Origin: Bacillota bacterium
Lineage (GTDB): Bacteria > Bacillota > Clostridia > Oscillospirales > Ruminococcaceae
Reading direction: 5' to 3'
Assembly (NCBI GenBank): GCA_023451415.1
Contig: JAEXZK010000139.1
Span: 1-10,390 of the forward strand
DNA length: 10,390 nucleotides
Made by a program: the position numbers and the translations under genes. The notes beneath the pieces were generated by a model. The model was not told the origin of the DNA. It saw only the letters and a program-made list of their open reading frames with translations, and ran no database searches. How positions within the stretch are numbered: position 1 is the stretch's first letter; every line of letters starts with the position of its first letter. This document shows, piece by piece, positions 1-5,889 of this stretch.

Positions 1-422
1 CGCTGCTGCTGGCCGCCGGAGAGCTGGGCAGGGTACTGTCCGGCCTTGTCGGAAAGGCCCACGATCTTCAGCATCCCCGTCACCTTTTCGTCGATCTTGT
101 CCTGGGGCACCTTCTTCATCTTGAGGCCGAAGGCCACGTTCTGGGCCACCGTCAGGTTGGGGAAAAGGCTGTACTGCTGGAAGACCATCCCCACGTCCCG
201 GTCCTTGGGGCTGACGTCGGTGATGTCCCTGCCGTCCAGGTACACCTTGCCGGCGGTGACGGTCTCCAGGCCGGCCAGGCAGCGCAGAAGGGTGCTTTTG
301 CCGCAGCCGGAGGGCCCCAGCAGGGTCACCAGCTGGCCCTGCTCAATCTCCAGATTGATGTCCTTAAGCACCTCGTTCTGGCCGAAGGATTTATACAGAT
401 GTTCAAAACGAATGTACGACAT
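1..422 (-). CDS. ABC transporter ATP-binding protein, C-terminal part outside window
   Basis: The first 140 residues of an importer ATPase are visible; the gene runs off the left edge. Seen in the sequence: Walker A GPSGCGKST at residues 36-44, a Q-loop in VFQQYSLFPNLTVAQNVAFG at about 80-99, and the start of the ABC signature LSGGQQQ at 134-140, cut by the window end. The Walker B, D-loop and H-loop would lie outside, as would any C-terminal TOBE domain. The pattern belongs to the PotA/FbpC/CysA-type importer ATPases (polyamine, iron, phosphonate, sulfate). The ATG at 422 has AAGGGG 9 nt upstream and lies 6 nt after the stop of the preceding permease gene, so the two are co-translated. It should energise the two permeases upstream. 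The family is certain; the substrate is not readable from the ATPase. Confidence 0.96.
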   Translation of the reverse strand, partial: MSYIRFEHLYKSFGQNEVLKDINLEIEQGQLVTLLGPSGCGKSTLLRCLAGLETVTAGKVYLDGRDITDVSPKDRDVGMVFQQYSLFPNLTVAQNVAFGLKMKKVPQDKIDEKVTGMLKIVGLSDKAGQYPAQLSGGQQQ

Positions 423-428
423 AGATCA

Positions 429-1235
429 TTACCCCTTACCTTTCTGCATTTTGCCTTTGGCCTCGCGGCTCTTGAGGAACAGCACCAGGGCGGTGATGAG
501 GAAGGTGGTCAGCATAATGATGACAAACACCGCGCTGGCCTTGGTGCTGGAGCGCTTCATCTCCAGGAACAGGTAGATCTGCACGTTCTGGAAGGATGTT
601 CCCGCGATATTGCGGATGAGGACATAATCGCCGAAGATGATGCCCACCGCCAGCAGGGAGGAGACCGTGATGCCCGAGATGATATTGGGCACGATGACCT
701 TGAAGAAGCCGTAGAGCTTGGATGCGCCCAGCATCTCGGCGGCCTCCAGGAGCATGGGCATGTTGACGGCGTGCATACTGTTGCGGATACCCTGGTAGAT
801 GTAGGGCAGGATGATGATGCAGTAGGCGCCGATGAGCATGACCATGCGGTTATCCAGGATGGTGCCGGAGCCGGCGTAAAGGGACAGGATGCTTACCGAA
901 AGGATGACGCCCTGGATGGTGTAAGGGATCATGCAGAGGATCTGGACATACTTCTCCAGCCTGGGGAAGTAGATGGTCACCACAAACAGGGCCAGCAGCA
1001 CCAGCAGGATGGTGATGAGGATGGGGATGATGCAGATCAGCACCGTCCGCCCCAGGGAAAGCATGAACTCTTTTTCGGTAAAAAGCTCCGCATAGTTGTG
1101 GACCGAGAACCCCTCGGGCAGCAGCCCCGTCCACTTGTCAAAGAGGGAGTAGACCGCCGTGGCCAGCAGGGGGATGAGCAGGTAAATGATGATAATGGTG
1201 ACAATGATATGGGCTGCCGTGCGTTTTTTCTTCAT
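429..1235 (-). CDS. ABC importer permease, PotC/PhnV-like (second permease)
   Basis: A 268-residue inner-membrane permease, normal length for the binding-protein-dependent permease family. Hydrophobic segments are visible at about residues 8-30, 62-88, 100-120, 130-148, 185-205 and 236-254, giving six spans. The cytoplasmic EAA loop that contacts the ATPase is clear: EAAEMLGASKLYGFFKVIVP at about 164-183. The start ATG overlaps the stop of the upstream permease gene (ATGA, 4-nt overlap), with AAGGGGG 8 nt before the ATG inside the upstream gene, which points to translational coupling. Together with the neighbouring permease it should form the heterodimeric membrane channel of the importer. 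The arrangement of two separate permeases plus an Fe3+/phosphonate-type binding protein resembles PotBC, PhnUV and related systems. Assignment to one substrate would be a guess. Confidence 0.95.
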   Translation of the reverse strand: MKKKRTAAHIIVTIIIIYLLIPLLATAVYSLFDKWTGLLPEGFSVHNYAELFTEKEFMLSLGRTVLICIIPILITILLVLLALFVVTIYFPRLEKYVQILCMIPYTIQGVILSVSILSLYAGSGTILDNRMVMLIGAYCIIILPYIYQGIRNSMHAVNMPMLLEAAEMLGASKLYGFFKVIVPNIISGITVSSLLAVGIIFGDYVLIRNIAGTSFQNVQIYLFLEMKRSSTKASAVFVIIMLTTFLITALVLFLKSREAKGKMQKGKG

Positions 1236-2086
1236 ACCTTGCGCACCCCCTTCTGGAACTTCTTGGTGATGCTGTTGGTGATGAGGATCATGATGACCAT
1301 AAGCAGCATCATGATCACCGACAGCGCGCCGCCCAGGCCCTTGCGGATGGTGACGTCACCCACAAACATGCCGGAGATGTTGATGGGCAGCAGGGCGTAG
1401 TTGTTCATCAGCAGGGCATAGGCCGTGGCATAGGCCGCCAGGGCGTTGGCAAACAGGACGCTGATGGTGCCCAGGATGCTGGGCATCAGCACCGGCACCC
1501 CCACCTTGGTCCAGAAGTGGAGAGGCCCCGCCCCCAGGAGGAGGGAGGACTCCTGCCACTCCTTGCGGATCCCCTCAAAGGCGGGGATCAGCAACAGGGT
1601 GGACAGGGGGATCTGGAAGTAGACGTAAATGAGGGTCAACCCCTGGGTGGTATAGAGCTTATAATTTGCCAGGGCCTCCAGCCCGATGGTCTTGCCCAGC
1701 TCCAGCAGCACGCCCGAGTTGCCCAGCATGATCATGTAGGCAAAGGCCAGGGGCACGCCGGCAAAGTTGGAAACCATGTTCAGCACCGTCATAAAGGCGG
1801 TATGGAACCGGCCGTTGGACTCGTGGGCGGCCTTGGCTCCAAAGAAGGCGATGACAATGCCGATGGCCGACGAGATGCAGGAGATCTGGATGCTGTTGAT
1901 GATGGCCTTTTTGTACAGGGGCTTGGAGAAGACCGTCATGTAGTTTTCCAGGGTGAAGGACCCGCCCGCATCGGGGATAAAGCTGTTGAAGATGATCATC
2001 AGCAGCGGTATCACCTCAAACAGGAGGGCCACCACGAGGAAGGGCAGCAGCACCAGCAGATAGAGGTACTTTCTGTTGTTTTTCAT
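1232..2086 (-). CDS. ABC importer permease, PotB/PhnU-like (first permease)
   Basis: A permease of 284 residues from the preferred start at 2086 (MKNNRKYLYLLVLLP). A strong first membrane segment follows immediately, as expected for PotB/PhnU-type permeases, with further spans at about residues 60-80, 95-115, 142-166, 205-230 and 255-275. An EAA-like loop is seen as EWQESSLLLGAGPLHFWTKV, with Gln in place of the first Ala but the conserved G intact. GGTGAT, complementary to the 16S 3' end, sits 7 nt before this ATG. The reading frame stays open to an ATG at 2248 (54 more residues, AGGGG about 11 nt upstream). The added stretch is not permease-like and contains a perfect 7-bp inverted repeat, so the shorter form is preferred. 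The 3' end overlaps the second permease by 4 nt. Confidence 0.93.
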   Translation of the reverse strand: MKNNRKYLYLLVLLPFLVVALLFEVIPLLMIIFNSFIPDAGGSFTLENYMTVFSKPLYKKAIINSIQISCISSAIGIVIAFFGAKAAHESNGRFHTAFMTVLNMVSNFAGVPLAFAYMIMLGNSGVLLELGKTIGLEALANYKLYTTQGLTLIYVYFQIPLSTLLLIPAFEGIRKEWQESSLLLGAGPLHFWTKVGVPVLMPSILGTISVLFANALAAYATAYALLMNNYALLPINISGMFVGDVTIRKGLGGALSVIMMLLMVIMILITNSITKKFQKGVRKV

Positions 2087-2299
2087 GTTCTGTATCACCC
2101 GTCCATTCCGGGGCTTGTTTGAAAATAGGGAATTGCCGGATTTTTCATAAACAGCGGATGGCCGCAGGGAGAAAAGCACGGGGTCCTTCCGGACTGGCAG
2201 GCTTTTCAGCAGGGCGCGACCGTTTGCGGAAAAAACGGTGTTTCCCATTCTTCAAACAGCCCCTAAACTCTCCCCGCCGCTGGGGAGGCTGCGTGCGGT
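2087..2299 (-). other. Structured intercistronic spacer between hydrolase and permease genes
   Basis: About 213 nt separate the hydrolase stop from the preferred permease start. Two inverted repeats are visible: CTCCCC at 2270-2275 with GGGGAG at 2282-2287 (6 bp, 6-nt loop), and ACCGTTT at 2219-2225 with AAACGGT at 2233-2239 (7 bp, 7-nt loop). Neither is followed by a U-run on the minus strand, so they are not terminators. They may stabilise or process the polycistronic mRNA. Part of the stretch (2248-2087) could instead encode an N-terminal extension of the permease. Confidence 0.5.
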
Positions 2300-3118
2300 T
2301 CATGCAAAAGTGATCTCCAACTCCCGCCTCATGGCCTGAGCGGGACGGATCTCCAGCAGCCGGCAGAGCAGGGGCGCCAGATTAAGCTGGGAGATCAGGC
2401 GGTGGGTGTGGTCCCCGGCCTCGGCCCCGGGGGCGAAAAGATAGAGAGGGATGACCCGCTGCTCCTCGGAGGGCCCGCCGTGGTAGCCCAGGGGGCTCAT
2501 GCCGTGGTCGGCGGTGATCACCACCCGGTACCCCTCCTCCAGCCACCGGGGCAGCAGCTGGGCCAGGAACTCCGCCGCTGCCTGGGCCGCCGCCAGATAT
2601 TCCCTGGTGCCGCCGCCGTGGAGGTGGCCCTGCAAATCCACATTCATGGAGTGGAGGAGCAGGAAGTCGGGATCGTAGGTCTTCCTCAAAAACTCCCCGT
2701 CCAGGTAAAGATGACTGTCGGGGTAGGTGTCTTCAAAGTAAAAAATTCCGTGGCTGATGTCTCCGGGCCCCTCCAGCTGATAGCGGTCGGCCAAGGGGTC
2801 AAAGGGCGCCTTGCCGTACAGCTCCGCCATCCAGAAGTAGGCCGCCGCCGCGGTGGTCAGGCCCTGGGCCCGGCAGAGGCTGAAGATGTTCTCGCACCGG
2901 GAGCGCCGGACTGTCCTGTTGTCGGTGATCCCGTGGACAAGGGCGGGCACCCCCGTCATGGAGGTCTCATACATGGGACGGGACATGGAGGGCAGCTCCC
3001 CCCGGACCTTATATTTGGCCCCCGCTCCCGCTTCGATCAAATGCTCCAGATAGCCTGCCGTCTCGGTGGCGGCGTCAAACCGGCACGCGTCCAGCAGCAC
3101 AAGGATGGTTTTTCCCAT
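2300..3118 (-). CDS. Cytosolic alkaline-phosphatase-superfamily metal-dependent hydrolase
   Basis: A 272-residue protein with the metal-binding motifs of the alkaline phosphatase superfamily, nearest in layout to nucleotide pyrophosphatase/phosphodiesterase and phosphonoacetate hydrolase enzymes. Visible: first metal Asp in VLLDACRFD (D10); a nucleophile segment LPSMSRPMYETSMTG where Ser44 aligns with the usual catalytic Thr; DLQGHLHGG (D161, H165); TADHGM (D204, H205); and YHGG (H213). All expected metal ligands appear present. There is no signal peptide or membrane segment, so it acts in the cytoplasm. It is shorter than the typical members of about 400 residues, so little or no cap domain is expected. 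It lies between the solute-binding protein gene and the permeases, so it probably cleaves the imported compound, perhaps a phosphate ester, phosphodiester or phosphonate. A weak AGGT lies 9 nt before the ATG. Substrate unknown. Confidence 0.9.
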   Translation of the reverse strand: MGKTILVLLDACRFDAATETAGYLEHLIEAGAGAKYKVRGELPSMSRPMYETSMTGVPALVHGITDNRTVRRSRCENIFSLCRAQGLTTAAAAYFWMAELYGKAPFDPLADRYQLEGPGDISHGIFYFEDTYPDSHLYLDGEFLRKTYDPDFLLLHSMNVDLQGHLHGGGTREYLAAAQAAAEFLAQLLPRWLEEGYRVVITADHGMSPLGYHGGPSEEQRVIPLYLFAPGAEAGDHTHRLISQLNLAPLLCRLLEIRPAQAMRRELEITFA

Positions 3119-3180
3119 AGCTTATGTACCTGCTTGTTCCGTTTTTTTGCCCTGCGCCGGGCCGGGATGGATATATCAAG

Positions 3181-3213
3181 AGTGGGGTGTACAAGCCGGT
3201 TGCACACCCCACT
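3181..3213 (-). other. Strong stem-loop between binding-protein and hydrolase genes
   Basis: A perfect 10-bp inverted repeat, AGTGGGGTGT at 3181-3190 and ACACCCCACT at 3204-3213. On the minus-strand RNA it extends through a G-U pair and three more pairs to a 14-bp stem with a 5-nt loop (CCGGC). No U-run follows, so it is not an obvious terminator. The position after the binding-protein gene fits an mRNA-stabilising or processing element that allows more binding protein than downstream products. Confidence 0.7.
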
Positions 3214-3246
3214 GTGTGTCCGGGGGCAAGGGACAAGGCAGCTCCG

Positions 3247-3268
3247 GCCGCCCCCCTGGGGAGGCGGC
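3247..3268 (-). other. GC-rich hairpin just downstream of the binding-protein gene
   Basis: GCCGCC at 3247-3252 pairs with GGCGGC at 3263-3268, with C/G pairs continuing inward and one bulge. It lies about 50 nt after the binding-protein stop and about 35 nt before the 14-bp stem at 3181-3213. There is no U-tract on the minus strand. It shares the 10-mer CTGGGGAGGC with the spacer hairpin near 2280. Confidence 0.5.
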
Positions 3269-3315
3269 ACGGCTGCTGGCTGTCTCTCTTGTTCCCGAGC
3301 CAAATGCATATTCTG

Positions 3316-4461
3316 TTAGCTCATCAGAGGGATGATCTCTTCCTGCCATCTCTGGGCGATGGTCTCGCGGATGGCGTCGTAGGCGGCGGGATCAGTGACA
3401 GGGATGGCATCCTTGTACTGGTCGGGGCTGAAGGTGGCCTTCTGGATATCCTCGGGGATGGTCACGTCGGTGCGGGTGGGGATGCCGCCAGCCTTGGCCA
3501 GGTTGGCCTGACCCTTATCGCTGAAGATATACTCACGGGCCAGGGCAGCCGCGTGGGGATGGGGAGCGTACTTGTTGATGACGGAGGCATACCCGCTCAT
3601 GATGGCGCCGTCGGAGGGGACGCAGACGTCAAAGGTGTAGTTGGGGGTCTGGTCACGGTAACCAAAGACGTTGAAGCTCCAGGTAACGCCCACTTCCACC
3701 TCGCCGGCCTGGATGCGCTGGAGGAGGATGTCGCCGGGATCGATACGGCCGGCTTCGGCCATCTCGGTCCAGAACTCAAAGGCGGGGTCCAGGTTGTCCA
3801 TGCCGCCGCCGAAGGCGTAGGCAGTGGCCAGAACGACGCCCTGGCCGGTGGCGCCGGTGACGACGTCGCCGATGGTCAGCTTGTAGCCGCCGGCCTTGAC
3901 GTCAGCCCAGGACTTGGGGGGATTGGCGACGATGTCGGTGTTGGTGATGAAGCTGGTGACGCCGGTGTAAGCCATCATCCACAGACCGTCGGGATCCTTG
4001 GCCCAGTCGGGGACGCTGTCCCAGTAGGAGGTCTTGTAGGACTGGACAACGCCCATCTCAACAGCCTTGGGACCGAAGGCATGGCCCACGTCGCCGATGT
4101 CCTTGGTGGGGGAGTTTTTCTCGGTTTCGAACATGTTCAGCTCCTCGGCGGAGGACATGTCGGTGTCGTTGTGCTCGATGCCGTATTCAGACTCAATGCC
4201 GTCCCAGGTATCCTGCCAGTTGGCCCAGGAACCGGGCATGCCGACGGATTCCAGCTTGCCTTCGGTCTTGGCGCCCTCGATGATCTGGTCAAGGGTCAGG
4301 CTGTTGAGGTCCAGGGCGCCGTCGCCGGCAGGGGCCGCGTCGCCGGAGCTTGCGGAGGTAGGGGCGGAGCTTGCGGAAGAAGCGCTGCCGCCGCAGGCGG
4401 ACAGAACCATGCACAGACAGAGAACGGTTGCGAGGACTCGTAACGCTTTGTTTGCTTTCAT
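3316..4461 (-). CDS. ABC transporter solute-binding lipoprotein (Fe3+/phosphonate/polyamine type)
   Basis: A 381-residue extracellular binding protein anchored by a lipid. The signal peptide is MKANKALRVL followed by a hydrophobic stretch and lipobox LSAC, with the lipidated Cys at residue 23. A Ser/Ala/Gly linker follows to about residue 50. The mature part looks like the SBP_bac_6/8 class, with SWANWQDTWDGIESEYGI near the N-terminus and a C-terminal stretch GYASVINKYAPHPHAAALAR...EYIFSDKGQANLAKAGGIPTR typical of AfuA/PhnS-like proteins. The start at 4461 is fixed by AGGAG 8 nt upstream and by the signal peptide; the open frame continues 23 codons further but without meaning. It is the first gene of the importer operon, behind a long structured leader. 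Ligand unknown: iron, polyamine and aminoethylphosphonate importers all use this fold, and the neighbouring hydrolase favours a phosphorus compound. Confidence 0.93.
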   Translation of the reverse strand: MKANKALRVLATVLCLCMVLSACGGSASSASSAPTSASSGDAAPAGDGALDLNSLTLDQIIEGAKTEGKLESVGMPGSWANWQDTWDGIESEYGIEHNDTDMSSAEELNMFETEKNSPTKDIGDVGHAFGPKAVEMGVVQSYKTSYWDSVPDWAKDPDGLWMMAYTGVTSFITNTDIVANPPKSWADVKAGGYKLTIGDVVTGATGQGVVLATAYAFGGGMDNLDPAFEFWTEMAEAGRIDPGDILLQRIQAGEVEVGVTWSFNVFGYRDQTPNYTFDVCVPSDGAIMSGYASVINKYAPHPHAAALAREYIFSDKGQANLAKAGGIPTRTDVTIPEDIQKATFSPDQYKDAIPVTDPAAYDAIRETIAQRWQEEIIPLMS

Positions 4462-4610
4462 TTCTGTTTCTCCTCTTTTCCTTATGGTGATGAAGCCGTC
4501 CGCAAGGGACCTTGAGGGGGCTGATGACAACGCGTGCGGACCGGCCCTTTTCTTCAGCAGCGGCGGGGTGCTTTCCCCAAGCCGCCGCAGAAAAACAAAT
4601 AAAGGGGCGC

Positions 4611-4643
4611 AATAAAATCACCGGAGGCAGACTGCTCCCAGTG
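4611..4643 (-). terminator. Terminator-like hairpin in the importer leader
   Basis: On the minus strand CACTGGGAGC pairs with GCCTCCGGTG around a 5-nt loop (one A-C mismatch, two G-U pairs) and is followed by ATTTTATT. It could terminate transcripts of the MgtC-family gene 170 nt upstream, act as an attenuator for the importer operon, or do both. The U-tract is interrupted, so strength is uncertain. Confidence 0.45.
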
Positions 4644-4725
4644 CTCTACAGGCTATTGGTTTTTCTCTGTCACACAACCAAAAAAAGCCGATGGCAGTTC
4701 ACAGGACAATAAATATTTTGTTGTA

Positions 4726-4744
4726 ATAATGCTGTCTGTATTAT
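4726..4744. promoter_or_regulatory. Possible operator at importer promoter
   Basis: The inverted repeat ATAAT-N9-ATTAT overlaps the predicted transcription start just downstream of the -10 box at 4746-4751. The placement fits a repressor site, but AT-rich repeats of this length arise easily by chance. Confidence 0.25.
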
Positions 4745-4745
4745 C

Positions 4746-4774
4746 AGAATATCACAAAAAGCTGCTTCTGTAAA
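4746..4774 (-). promoter_or_regulatory. Sigma-A-type promoter for the importer operon
   Basis: On the minus strand TTTACA (-35, 5 of 6 consensus bases), a 17-bp spacer, then TATTCT (-10, 4 of 6). The surroundings are strongly AT-rich. It lies between the MgtC-family gene and the binding-protein gene and gives a predicted start near 4739. Confidence 0.5.
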
Positions 4775-4816
4775 TAAAATCTTTGTAAAATTCCGCTAAC
4801 AACTTGTAAAGACCCA

Positions 4817-5521
4817 TCAGATACCCTCCACAAACTTGACTCCCTGGATCTCGCTGATCAGGGCCAGGAGGTCGGCATGATCCCGCTTCTGGTCCGACTT
4901 GAGGGTCATCACCGCCGCCACCGTGGCGTCGCTGCCGGCGTTTGCCTTGGTGATCTCAATAGCCACCACCCGGATGCCGTGGACCCGGATCTTGGTGATA
5001 AAGGAGCTGATATCCGCCGTCTCCCCAAACTCCACATACATGTCCATAACCTTGCTTTTGGAAAGGATATAGTTATCCAGCCTGTGGAGGGCGGAACTGA
5101 CCAGCCAAATAAAAAAGCAGGCGATGATGGCCGCCTCGTAGAAGCCCACGCCGATGGCAAGGCCCATGCAGGCCGAGGCCCAAAGCCCCGCCGCGGTGGT
5201 CAGGCCCTTGACCTGCTGGCGGCCGGTGACGATGATGGTGCCCGCGCCCAGGAAGCCGATGCCGCTGATGACCTGGGCGCCCAGGCGGGCGGGGTCCCCT
5301 CCTCCGTAATACTCTATGAGGTAGGCGTTGGTCATCATGGCCAGGGCCGAACCCAGGCAGACCAGGATATGGGTGCGGAAACCCGCGGGACGGCCCTTGC
5401 GCCCCCGCTCCACACCGATGATGCCGCCGCACAGGACGGCCAGGCAAAGCCGGGCTATGATGGAGACGGAATTGAGCTCCTCCATCATTCCGATAAACTC
5501 TTGTAACTGCACGCGAATCAT
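4817..5521 (-). CDS. MgtC/SapB-family membrane protein
   Basis: A 234-residue integral membrane protein. The diagnostic MgtC/SapB signature is clear: GVERGRKGRPAGFRTH at residues 36-51, then GAQVISGIGFLGAGTII at about 81-97 and TTAAGLWASACMGLAIG at about 108-124. Hydrophobic segments lie at about 20-36, 52-70, 82-100, 108-126 and 129-146. The soluble C-terminus (about 158-234) fits the ACT-like domain of the longer family members. In pathogens MgtC supports growth in low magnesium and can modulate F-type ATP synthase; in gut Clostridia the role is not established. AGAGGA stands 5 nt before the ATG, and a near-consensus promoter lies about 60 nt upstream. It is probably monocistronic. The chosen start is the first ATG; a Met pair at 12-13 is an alternative with no better ribosome site. 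Confidence 0.95.
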   Translation of the reverse strand: MIRVQLQEFIGMMEELNSVSIIARLCLAVLCGGIIGVERGRKGRPAGFRTHILVCLGSALAMMTNAYLIEYYGGGDPARLGAQVISGIGFLGAGTIIVTGRQQVKGLTTAAGLWASACMGLAIGVGFYEAAIIACFFIWLVSSALHRLDNYILSKSKVMDMYVEFGETADISSFITKIRVHGIRVVAIEITKANAGSDATVAAVMTLKSDQKRDHADLLALISEIQGVKFVEGI

Positions 5522-5583
5522 CTCGTTCCTCTATTTTTGACGGAAATCCGGAGCCTTCTCAAATCTCTGCGGCTGTGACTTAT

Positions 5584-5613
5584 ATTAAAGCACAAAATAT
5601 ACTGCAAAGTCAA
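5584..5613 (-). promoter_or_regulatory. Sigma-A promoter of the MgtC-family gene
   Basis: On the minus strand TTGACT (-35, 5 of 6), an 18-bp spacer, then TTTAAT (-10, 5 of 6). The predicted start near 5577 gives a leader of about 55 nt. No long magnesium-sensor-like leader is present. Confidence 0.7.
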
Positions 5614-5681
5614 CAGTAATTTTAGGTGATATGCACAGTTTTCCTTTTTTGGCGATCTGTCAGGAAGGCTCCCGGAATAAC

Positions 5682-5704
5682 CTGAAAAATCACGATTTTT
5701 TCAG
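5682..5704. promoter_or_regulatory. AT-rich palindrome upstream of the MgtC-family promoter
   Basis: CTGAAAAA at 5682-5689 and TTTTTCAG at 5697-5704 form a perfect 8-bp inverted repeat with a 7-nt centre, about 70 bp upstream of the -35 box. It may be a regulator site, an upstream element or part of a bidirectional terminator zone. Apart from this element, the promoter and the terminator at 5760-5813, the gap 5522-5889 shows only a GC-rich foldable stretch (TGCCTCC at 5831-5837 with GGAGGCA at 5877-5883). Confidence 0.35.
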
Positions 5705-5759
5705 TGCGTTTCCACAAACTTTTTCTTTATATTTGATGATAACGCCCAAATGCACGCCG

Positions 5760-5813
5760 CAAAATAAAAAGCCCAAGTCCGGGTGTGTCCATACACTCGT
5801 CCTTGAGCTTTTT
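5760..5813 (-). terminator. Intrinsic terminator of the DUF4349-like lipoprotein gene
   Basis: On the minus strand AAAAAGCTCAAG (5813-5802) pairs with CTTGGGCTTTTT (5777-5766) through 12 pairs including one G-U. A GTGT/ACAC stem can form inside the loop, and ATTTT follows the right arm. On the plus strand the same position is a C-A mismatch, so the element is best read as minus-directed. It is about 77 nt downstream of the lipoprotein stop. Confidence 0.75.
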
Positions 5814-5889
5814 ATCGTTCCAACCTGTTTTGCCTCCTGGGCCAGGGATTATTTAAGGGGATGGCCTTCCCCGGCCGGAGGCAGGGTCT

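Larger units (their letters stand above)
4462..4745 (-). promoter_or_regulatory. Long structured 5' leader of the importer operon
   Basis: If transcription starts near 4739, the leader is about 278 nt. It holds several stems: GGCT/TTGGTT with AACCAA/AGCC at 4651-4689; a terminator-like stem at 4611-4643; GCGGCGG with CCGCCGC at 4560-4588; and a 10-bp stem with one bulge, arms 4495-4504 and 4535-4545, whose lower edge is about 20 nt before the Shine-Dalgarno at 4470-4474. No known riboswitch core (TPP, glycine, guanidine, preQ1) was recognised. It may be an unclassified regulatory RNA or simply a long leader. Confidence 0.45.

Noticed and set aside
4462..4530. Twenty-three-residue extension of the binding lipoprotein
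   Set aside because: It would put a hydrophilic stretch before the signal peptide, and the ATG at 4461 has AGGAG at the right distance.
4497..4745. A known riboswitch class in the importer leader
   Set aside because: I looked for TPP, glycine, guanidine and preQ1 core motifs and saw none, so no class is named.
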